DNA of 64,000 bases. Source: Charina bottae. Lineage: Eukaryota; Chordata; Lepidosauria; Squamata; Charinaidae. Of the stretch, positions 45,501 to 56,600 are shown in pieces (the stretch's first letter is position 1; every line of letters begins with the position of its first letter). The stretch lies in the NCBI GenBank assembly GCA_023362775.1, contig JALMGJ010000015.1, positions 13,502,501 through 13,566,500 on the forward strand, given 5' to 3'. The translations under genes and the position numbers were made by a program. A model generated the notes under the pieces. That model was not told where the DNA came from. It saw only the letters and a program-made list of their open reading frames with translations, and ran no database searches.

Positions 45501-47128
45501 GGCATTTTGTTTATGTATGGCTATTACATACTGCTCCATTAAGGCATATACAATATCCAACCCAAACCATGATACCATGCAATCCTTCTAAACATTCACT
45601 AGTCATACTGAATAAGATGATGCTATCTGAGATACCTAAATCAGCTGCAAACATCAACTTTCCCCCATCACTAATTCTGCATAAAGAGAGTACTTCTCTC
45701 CATCACCTGCTTTGAAGGCTCCAGTATTGGAAACAAATTCCACCGACATCACTAGTTCTCAACTAAACCTGTACGTAGGTACTAAGAAAGATGCTAACTT
45801 TTAAGACCCACTGCCCCAGACTGATTATTCTCAACTGAGGTCCTTATAATGAAGCAGCTACGCTGATGGCACATATATCCACTTCAAGGATTAGAATATG
45901 AGCTGTCACTTCCCAGAAGTAATGGCTGGTTGGGGATTCCAGTAGTCTTCTAGGTATAAAAACCACATAACCAAAAAAAAAAAAAGAGGTAGAAGGATCA
46001 GTGCCAGGATCCAGAGCAGTGAAGCCTAAAATGATGCTTAGGAGAGTTAGGACATTCAAAAGCTTTTTAAAATCGTGATAAGCTTCAAAATGCATTCCTC
46101 TTTAAAAAAAAAGAATCAGTTGGTATGTACAACAGCCATTTCTTAATAGGCATGGGCCTGAATTAACAAATTCTAGCTCAGTTCTTCCAAAATTGAACAT
46201 CAATAATTAGAACTGCACACTCTTTTTTTGTTTTGCTACTTACTAGCATTTGGAACTAGAGAGCATTCGCTTGACTGCCAGCACAGCTTACAACTTGCTT
46301 AAGTTTAGAAAGTAGAAAAATAGTCTCGGAATGGCATAAGGCCTGTGGATTCAAGATTGCCCAGCTCATATTAAGCACCTGGATGAACTATCTGGCTATT
46401 TTGAAGATATGTTACTTCTCCATAGCTTTTGAGTTTATCAGCTTTGCGGCGAATAGTACTTCAAAACGTTTTAAAATACTGACCCAATTTAACCATTAAA
46501 ATGGTGCTACTGGTGGCATCTGGCTGTTGTTTATTGCAACCAGAATACAGCAGACACTCAGGACATCAAAATAAGCCACAGACAATTATAGAATGGGATG
46601 TCGTTCCACCGGTCTCGACCAAAGTAACAGCTCATTTTGAAACTGATGCCTGAAGATGCTGAATGCTATACTGACTCAGCTTTTGAATATCAAAAGTAAA
46701 ATGATAGAAAGATGCCAACCAGGAAAGATTAATGTGGAGAAACAAGCCTGAAAATAAGCACATGCGCATTGTTGCTCTTTTGCACAGTCTTTTATCTATA
46801 TCTGTATAACAGAATGGAAAAAATGATTTGAGGTTCAGTATAATAAACTGATGCACATGTAGTTAATGTAAATCCACGTTATGATTCTCAGGGAGAGGAA
46901 AGATTTCCTGTTTCAGGTTCGAAGCCATTATCCAGCAACAAATTCACGTAAGCTTTTGAACAAAAGCAAACGGTAGCACAAAGCATACATGGAGATTTAA
47001 GGACTTTAAACTTATGTCCAGCCACATATTCCCAAAGCTAAGAATTCAGACACAGAGTTGGAAATACAAGACTCTCCATTTACAGACTGAACGTTCAACA
47101 ATTTAAACTGTTAAGAAAATCACATGGT
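42561..47128. other. EDC4-NUTF2 spacer and possible NUTF2 3' UTR
   Basis: 43440-43590 (plus) ends in GTCGCTAAGAGTCGAAAACA, resembling an RTE-type SINE/LINE tail. Otherwise no repeat or gene is recognised. If the distal poly(A) signal at 44515 is used, 44.5-47.5 kb would be NUTF2 3' UTR. Confidence 0.4.
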
Positions 47129-47134
47129 TTTATT
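47129..47134 (-). promoter_or_regulatory. Candidate NUTF2 poly(A) signal (near)
   Basis: AATAAA in the NUTF2 sense, about 400 nt after the distal stop codon. A second candidate, AATAAA at 44515-44520, would give a 3' UTR of about 3 kb. Sequence alone does not decide between them. Confidence 0.4.
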
Positions 47135-47534
47135 GTATAATGTAGCACTGAAACATGTGAACAAAAAAAAAATCAATTATCTGAGCTGGCTTCAGGCTGG
47201 CTATTCTTTAATATCCTTTTGTTTCTTTGGGTTATTAGAGAAACTTGTCAGTACAGAAACAGAACCTTTTGTATTATGGATCCTTCCCAAGGCATGCTGG
47301 TAAAACATACCCTTCCTTTGTCAAATGCAGCTAAGTCTAACTTCCAAACATCATGCACAAGGAACTCTTCTAGTGACACAACATAAAACTCTTCGGAAGG
47401 GTATGTCACAAGTCTTGCTTGCTTGCCATGGTGTGCAGATTTGTGTATGATATTTGGAATGTTCCATGGGTGTGATTAATATTTGTAAGGAGGAGAGGAG
47501 AAAAAAAAAAGACGGGTGCCTCAGGGATGCCATT

Positions 47535-47648
47535 TCAACCATAGTTGTGCAATGCTAGCCTGAACATGTCATTGGTGCAAACCCAAGCATCATTGATGTT
47601 CTTTAATAGAAATATCTGGTGGAATCCGATAACAGGATCTTCATCAGC
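47535..47648 (-). CDS. NUTF2: NUTF2 canonical last exon, distal copy (4b)
   Basis: After acceptor TTTGCAG this reads 37 codons ([20 protein letters not shown]...LALHNYG) and a TGA stop. It corresponds to the usual vertebrate C terminus (human ends in LALHNFG). Contains D92 and D94 (RanGDP contacts) and M118 (dimer interface). Confidence 0.95.
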   Translation of the reverse strand, partial: ADEDPVIGFHQIFLLKNINDAWVCTNDMFRLALHNYG

Positions 47649-50600
47649 CTGCAAAGACAAATTAAAAATAAAAATTTAGATGTTTTTGAGCAATGCACAA
47701 CATTCCTACAACTGGTGTCAAATTTCATGCATACTTCTTGCCTTATCAGCAATTCTTTTTGACAGAAGCGAAGATTTGTCATTTTATCTCTGTGCAAGAC
47801 CACAACATGCATTTTTTAGTCATGATGATGCAGAATGTCATGAATAATTAAATACTGCTGGAAACTTAAGTGCACTTCCTGACCACTATAGTCATAACTC
47901 AACCTTCCCCGACTTAAGTGTTCTCCAGATGACAGCTCCCAAAATTCTCAGCCAGGATAGCCAAAGCCAGTTGCCATCCTGACACATCTGGAGGGCACCA
48001 GGCTGCGCAAGCCTCAATAACTGCTGTCCTCCGGGTAAAAGCTGTACTTATATGTAGCTATACTTTATATTTAAAAAAGTGCCTTAAAATAGTCAGAGGA
48101 AGAAGGCCTATATTTATCTGAGAATGTAAGTTTAAATCTGGATAATGAAGTTTCACTTTCAGTTATAAAATATGGAAGACTTCTTCCTGATCATGAGGTA
48201 TGATGATATTTTTATGACCACCTAAGGTGGAAGTATTGTCTTCTCATATGGTCATCACAGAATAAACTCCATATACTGCCTTTGTTTCTATCAAATATAA
48301 TACTTTTGGTTTCACAGTATCACCAAACAAGCAAAACCTTGATTTACTTGGAACTTGATACAATGGACTTCACATGCAACGAACCAAATTTCAGTCTAGA
48401 ACAGTGTTTCTCAACCTGTGTGGACATCAACTCCCAGAATTCCCCAGCCAGTCACATGGCCAACCACGTGTGGCTGGGAAATTCTGGGAGTTGAAATCCA
48501 CACGCCTTAAAAGTTCCCAAGGTTGAGAAACACTGATCTAGATCATTTGTGTAATGATGTCATCACACAAATAACATAAGTCACTGCAATAATCTACTTT
48601 CCAATATAACAGACATTTTTGAACAATGGACATTCCCCCAATTAGTCTGTTAAAACAAGGTTACACTGTAGCTGTTATTAAAAAGCTGAGGTACATGACA
48701 TAACGAGACTAAGGCTGTGTTTGCACATTGTACTAACTCTTACGCCTGTGTACTTTGTAAACCCAGTCATTGTATATAAACCATATTTGCGGCTTAGTAC
48801 AGTGTGAATTCAACCAACTGTGACCTAGTCAATTAATTATGGTTAAAGAAACTGTGGCTTAGCACAACAGGTCAACTAGATCTACATGTTAAATATTCTT
48901 TGGTAAAGATCAGAAGGAACCATGGCTATGGCCAGCATGTTGTACAGCAATTGGCAGTCAGAGTAACCCAAACTAATTTGCATCCTGGAACAGAAAAAAG
49001 GAACCTCTGTGCTGGTTTGAGAAAATCTTCAACTCCAAAAAAAATATAGAGGGCCAGGTATACAATCTGAGACAATCCTTACAATTGCATGCCTATTCAT
49101 GCCATGTACACACTGCACAGAACTTCACTCCCTGAGACAAAACCTAAGAAGCAGCTTCACAGAAAAATATTGGTATTTCAGAGTTTCCAGCTAGCATACC
49201 AGGTTGGCTGGGAATAGCAGCCCAATATATTTGGATAGTACCAGGTTAGGGAAAGCCAACACAGAACCATGGAGGAGGGATAGAAGAGCGTTTCTTAACC
49301 ATCAGTCCTTTTGCAACAAAAAATTTACCGTTTGTTTCTCTCAGCACCCAAACGGGGGGAGTGCAGAGCAGCACACGGTCATGCTGCAGATTCCAAGATC
49401 CTTTCTACTGTTGCATTTTGAAAACGCCAGGCCAAATCCGTTCTTTAAGCCCACCTTTTCTGCGATGCCTTTTGTCTAATCCTTTAATCCTCCTTAAACT
49501 GAGAGAAAGCACAGTGGGTACAATTGTGTTTGCCCACTCTTGGTTTTTTACTTCCTTTGGCATCCCCGTCCCCATCACTGCAGTAATTTACCAACTGTAA
49601 GCTTCTTGCAGCTGAGACGACTCCCTATTTATGAACTGCATGCTCTCAATGGATTAAGCTGTAAACTGCCCTCAGCCCTGAGACCACTCCCTAATTTAGA
49701 CACAAGTTGCACCGAGGCACCTACTGGCATGAATGCAGACAGTTTTCAGACATAACAAGGCAAGCATTCATTGTGTGTCACTCAAATGTTCCAGAGTTCT
49801 AAGCAGTTCTATATCCGAGAAGTGTTAAGCAAGCAACTGACTGGTATTAAAACACTAAATTAACTATTTGGCGGCTGGTTCTGCAGAGAAAACTTCACCA
49901 CTGCTCATTTCAGGAGTCATAAACCTGAAGCAATCAATACTGTCATACTGCAGCCTTCCCTGGATAACACACAAGCAACGTTCATGCTGTGGCAAGATCA
50001 AGTGGGGCACAGGAACAAGCAGAATGCTTCTTACTCAGCGAGGGGCGGCGAAGGTCAGAGTATGAGGCGGCCAGAAGGCTAAACATTGTGGAGTGCTAGC
50101 CTGAAGACTTCATTGGTGCATACCCAGGCACCTTGTAAGTTTTTCAACAAAAAGGTCTGATGGAAACCTAGAATTTGGTCATCATCTGCCTGAGCAGGAC
50201 AGGAGAAAAATTGTTACCGTTATGATCTGAAAATATCAAATGCCAGTAACTTGGCAAAGTTCTGTCAGGGTTGTATTTATGGCACTTGCACGGGACAGGC
50301 CAAAATGGACCTTGCTAACATCTACAGAGTTTTCTGCTCTTACTGAATATTCAGAAGGAGCAGCACTGTGAGGAGGCAGCAGGGGCAAGATAAAACACTA
50401 AGACACGACAGAGCTCAGTAGGACTCATAATATTTATAGCTAGTTACAAGCTGCACTCTCCCGTTAATTGTTTATTATTAAGGGCAGATGAATCATGTTA
50501 TTTTATTAGGCACAAGTCTTGGAAATGCTTACAAAAAGTAACTTCTCTTCAGATAACCAAAACCTTTAAAAAGAATGGTCCCAGCTATAAAGTTTAGAGC

Positions 50601-53600
50601 AGATTTTATGTTTATTTGTTTGTAATATTTATCTGTTGCCTGAATCCAAGTAGACTCTACAGGTATTAAAAACAGTTTATAACATACAATATAACAACAA
50701 TAATCCTAATGTGAAACCAAAATTAAGATTAGCACTAACAGCTCCACATACTACAATTATCAAAGGCCTTCCAGACTAGTAAAAGTTTTACCAATTTCTG
50801 GAAGCTCATGAGAGTGGAAGTCATCCTCTCTTCAGGGGGAAGCTGTTCCAAAGGAGCTCCTCCAGAGAATGCCCACCATTATCCTCCCTCATGCCACATC
50901 TCCTCACAAGAGGGGACCTTCAGCAGGCATTCTCTGGTCATCCCAACCAGATGGGCAGAATCTATTTGGGAAAAGCAGTCTTTTAAATACCCAGGTCCTC
51001 AAAACATATACAGGTAGTCCTTGCTTACCGACTGCCTTGTTTAATGACCATTCAAAGTTACAACAGTTGTTAAAAAAAAAGTTTTGCGACCAATCCTCGC
51101 ATTTACGATTGTTGCAGTGTCCCACGGTCATGTGATCGCCACTTGTGTGCTTCACAATCGGCTTCCAACAAGCAGAGTTAATAGAGAACGTGGAAATAAA
51201 ATTGCAAGTCATGGTCACGTGATGTCTCGTCTAACGACCACAGTGACTTGCTTAGCAACCAAATGGGAAGTGACATTGTAAGACCGTTGTGGTCCCATGA
51301 TTTTCTGCTTAGTGACCATGGCACTTAGCGACGGAGTTGCCAGTCCCAATTGTGGTCACTATGTGAAGATTACCTGTAAGGTTTTAAAGACAGCAACCAG
51401 CACCTTGAATAGCACTCAAGAGCAAACTGGCAACTAATGCAGCTGCTGTAGCACTGGTGTGACATGGCCATATCACAACTGTCCAAACAGTGCATAGGCT
51501 GCTACATTTTGTACCAGCCGAAGCTTCTGAATGGTCTTCCAGGGCAGCCTCATATCAAGTGAACCGTAGTCCAACCAAGAGAGGATATGAGGATGAGTGA
51601 TGAAGCTGTTATTTACTGAGCCAACTTAATGATCTTGTCAGCCCAGTACTGTCTATGTGCCGGGCAGACACTTTTAAAATCTTGTCCCAATCCTTCTACA
51701 TGAGGCCTTAAACACAGACTGAATCTGGAGCTTCTGACAAAAATGTGTATGTTTTTATCATAGAATGAATATGGTTCTGCTTTTTTTAATCAATGGATAA
51801 AGGGTTTTAAAAAGTACTGAAAAGGACAAGGTTCTTTTTACAGTAACTCTTGCAACAGTACCACATTCATAGCAAATTTCTTATCCAGTTTAGTCTGTTG
51901 CAGCAAATATAAATTAATTGCCGAGTCATTGTTTTTGCTTTTAGTCCTATAGCAGGGGGGCCTTCCCAATCATAGGTAGTCCTCTAAGGGGGCCACAGAT
52001 GCAATGAGACAATTTGACCATATGCAGCAAATTCTTTGGTGCCTTTTAGTCCTTGATGCCTATTTTCCATGATCTGCGTGTGGGTCAACATGTTTTTCCT
52101 GTGACCCACTACTTCTTAAAGCAAGAAAAGCTTATATTCGAAGATCCATATAATCAGGCAACAAAGGAAGTCCAACACCTACTGATAAATGTCTGTGTGA
52201 TCTACAATAGGTTACCAATGGTCTTCAATTCCCAGAAGTTTACAACAGCAGTATGTAAAATCTATGTTGTTCAGAGTTCCCGATCTGCAGTAGCTCACAT
52301 ACGAATTTGTACTTGCAGATTTAAGCAATTCCACCGTATGGCTTGTTGGATTCAGTATGTGTCCTCCTTACCTCCCATTTTGCATTAGGCTTGTTTCTAG
52401 CGTAATATGCTGTGCCCCATTTTAGGTTGTTCAACAGCCTTAGGTTATTGGGAATCACCTCAACTCTGCCTGATCTGTCACCATGGGATAACAGGACTCT
52501 TTGCATGTAGCTTCATTAAGAGACTCCCATTTAAGTTCTTCAGTCAAAGAGTGTCAGAATTGTTTGCAAATAGTTGTGGCCCTGCTTTTCAATTGGTTGC
52601 AATAAAAATATTAATTACTTTGGTTCCTTCCTACCAGACACCACAGACAGCTTTTGCACCCTGTTCTAAATGTGCCCTAATTGTATGTTATGCATAGAGG
52701 AAGAGAAATTACAGTAATTGCTAAGAAGAACCACTGTCATTTAATAGTTGGGTTTGTGCATTCAGCTTTATTGACCTAATCAAAAGTGGGCTGGCTCATC
52801 TGTGATGCTGTCTTGAGACATTAAGGCTAGCTTAGGCTATAGCTATCGAAGTTCTACTAGGCCATTATAAGCAAGCTGTGGAGTTGAACAGATTCTTGAC
52901 TAGTGCTCTAAATCAACATTTCCAACCAGGGTGACCTCCAGAAGTCTCACAATACTGGCTGGAGAACTGGAAACTGAAATTCACCCATCTGGATAGCACC
53001 CAGATTAGGAAAGGCTGTTTAAATATTTCTTCCATGCAACCCAAGGCTGAAAACAGACTTACTTTAAGTTGTCCAACTACCATACTGAGTATACAGCTGT
53101 CTGGAGTAGGCTGATGATCTTGGGATGTTATGCTGTGCTGTATTTTCTGAAAAGGAAGGCTCTGAAAGAGAAGGGAGAAACACAAAAGGGTCTACAGGTG
53201 GTCCTCGTTTAACGACCACTCAAACTTATAACGCTGAACGAGTGGTACTTACAAACGATCCTCATACTTACATCGGTCGAAGCATTCCCACGGTCACGGG
53301 ATCACCATTTGTGACTTTCTTTGCCAGCTTCCTACAAGCAAAGTCGATGGGGAAGCTGGCAGGAGGTTGCAAATGGTGGCCACGTGATGTCCTTACTTAA
53401 CGACCTGTGGTGATTCACTTAACAACGGCAACTGGAAGGGCCAGAATTTCCATCGCTAATCAGCATGGTCACACAACATCACGCTTTGCAACCACATCGC
53501 TTAGCAACGGAAATTCCGGTCCCAATTACTGCCATTAAGTGAGGACTACCTGTACTTGAAATTCAGAAGCTCATGGGGTAAAATGGCACTCCTTCACCTC

Positions 53601-56600
53601 CTGGGAAAGACTCTATCCAAATCTGTGGTGGATTCTTAGTCCTCTAAGGGGGCCACAGATGCAATGAGAACAATTTGACCATATGCAGCAAATTCTTTGG
53701 TGCCTTTTAGTCCTTGATGCCTATTTTCCATGATCTGCGTGTGGGTCAACATGTTTTTCCTGTGACCCACTACTTCTTAAAGCAAGAAAAGCTTATATTC
53801 GAAGATCTGTGGTGGATTCTCTAAATAAATAACCTAAGTGATGATAGCAAGCCATGAAAAAACAGTGCTCACTTACAGGGGAGTAGATTTTGATGAAAAC
53901 GTTAAGGTTACTACATCCAAAAGATCAATTAAGGCAAGAGTAGGCAAGCCATGGCCTGCAAGCAGCCCCATCCCAAAAATGTCCTGTGAAAATCTGGCAG
54001 CAATATAGTAAAATATAGTGGAGCAATTTCCATCCATCTTCTAAGTTTTGGGTCATTTTTCAAGATGGAAATGAGAGCGATTCACCTCTGGGAGGCCTTG
54101 TGCTTTCTTTTCCACCCTTAAAATCCCTCTCCGCAAAAAAAATAAAAACAATTCTGACCCTTCCTTCCAGTAATGTCATAACCTCACTAGATGGTGTCCT
54201 GTGGTTGATCACAAAGCTATATTATGTCTCAAATGTTGTCAACTCAACTTAACCAGTGAAGCATATTAGGAATCAAGTCCTTGTTTCAGAAATATCAGAA
54301 ATCTGGCTGACAAACACTGAGGTCACATGATAGGTAAACGATTCTTAAGCCATTGAAATCAATGGGTTTAAGGGCAAGCTTTCTACTATTTCGTACACGG
54401 AGACTATAGCAGCATGTCAGAAGTCCCGTTTATGAACAAGCTTTAGAAAGCACACTGTAATGAGTGTAGAAAATTCAAAATCCTGCAATTCAACTAAACC
54501 ATATTTTGCTTAAAATAACATATGAAAGGTATATAAGCCAACAGTGTTCATTAGACTTGATAATTTTGCTGCTCATGGCAAATGTTTGCACCTTTCTGCC
54601 AAGTGACCAATCCTCTTCCCAACCCAGACTTTCACCTGTTCTGCTAATTCCTACAGCATGCCTAGACGACAATGTAAGCAAGCATTTTCAGATAGGCTGG
54701 CATGACTCCCAAAATTCTCAACCAATGTGGGCACTGGGGAAAGATGAAGTAATATGCCTCCAGGTAGGTCAGGTGTTTGTTGAATAAGATGTTAAAAAAG
54801 GTGTTAGTGAAATCCTGGTGGCAGAAATCTTCAAACAGATCTGAACCAAGAAAGGGGTGGGAACTATATTATGTTGGGAGTACACAAAGGATTCTACAAA
54901 AACTTTAAAATACATCCCCCACCCCCAAAAAAGCCTGGAAGCTGATTTGCAAAGTGACATTTATTTCACTGTACAGGTCTGGCAGGTTCTAGAGTATGGG
55001 GAGGGGGATGTCTTATATATGCTCAGGCTGAACATCAGGACCACAACGTAATAGAAACTTACTGAGAGTTTTTCAACAATAGCTGCTTTGCCCTGAAATT
55101 GTAGTCCTTCCCATGTAAGACATGAGGCATCTATCTGAAACAACAATCAAAAAAGATATTCATAGTTGGTTATGAAATAAACATTTTATTTTGTATACTA
55201 GAAATACCAATAGTTATAACCTACTTGTTAAAAATAAATAAATTCCCAGAACTCCTGATCAAAAGGGTGGGGCTTCTGAATGTCAAAGTTCCACCCTTTT
55301 CTCCTGCACAAATTCATCTCTACTCTAGGGCTACAAAATTCCAGATGATGACAGATGACAGCAATGAGAGTTTTCTGTGTCTCTTTCCTGCCATCTCATG
55401 ATGGTCTGGGTTTTGCAGCCTAGATACGATGGCCTGAATTCAGAACGGTCTCTCTTTCTCATCATAGGAACACTTCCAGATGATGTTGAAAGGAGGGGAT
55501 GAATTATCCAAAGATAACCTTTACCTTAAAGCCGTTAACAGCTTTAAAGGAAATCACTATCAAACGTTGAATATGCCTGGCAGCAGATTGGTAACCAGTG
55601 CAGTTATAGAACTGTTGTCAAATAATCCCATGAAAAGATCACCAATATCCACCACTGACTAAAACAACTCTTGTCCTACAATGTATACCAGGGTTTCTGA
55701 ACCAGGGTTCTGTGGCACTCTAGAGTTCCACGAGAGGTCACCAGGGGTTTCCTGGGACATCACGATTATTTAAAAACTTATTTCAAAATTGGGCAACTTC
55801 ACATTTGAGAGGTATGTTTCATTCTTTATTTTTAGTTTAAGAACACTGTTAATGCATATATTCAGATCTACACACAAAACTAATATAATAATTTTCTAAC
55901 TTCTGGCCTGAATGTGCAGGGGTTCCCCGAGGCCTGAAAGATATTTCAAGGGTTCCTCCAGGGTCAAAAGGTTGAGAAAGGCTGATGTATACAAATGCAT
56001 GGGAACTCTAGTCCTTTACAGCCATTACACAAAACAAGGTACCATGCATGATGGGTGCCCTGCATCTATTCTTCTGAAACTCAAACCTGGACTAGACAGC
56101 TAGACTCTAAGATGGGTAGATATACACAGGAGTGTGAACATGTACATGAGCTTTAAGTTCAGAATATGAATAGTAAAATCTATAAACCTGCATCTGTTTC
56201 TGTGTCTGAGGCTCTGGATAAAAAGAACAAGTAGCACTGGAAGTACTTTCCAGCCCACATGTCTATGAAGGTTCTCAGTCATCCAGGTGGAATTGTCTGT
56301 AGCTTGAATCATGTCAACTGGATTTCTATTTTCTCAGTGGAAACGTTTCGCTCCTTATCCAACCCGCAATTTTCCAGCCCACAGTATGACAAAGAAACTC
56401 CTGACCACAGCTGCCTTTATCATGCTGATGCAAAAATAAATTCCAGAGGAAACTACCTGGTACTTCAACATGGAGTAAACTGTCCTCTTCAAAACAGTTT
56501 ACATTTCTGTTCCAGACGCTGAACATCTCTGTCTACTCTGGATTAGACTTTGATTTGTTAATGGTCATCCTGGTAAAATTTATAAAGCTAAGAGCTTCCA

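Noticed and set aside
50079..50189. Exon 4a as a processed pseudogene of NUTF2
   Set aside because: Only the last exon is present, with its own splice acceptor, in the same orientation and phase, and without poly(A) tail or other exons. Tandem exon duplication fits better.
52053..52388. 111-codon frame in NUTF2 intron 3
   Set aside because: Composition and lack of similarity suggest chance; part of it is the 170-bp copied segment.
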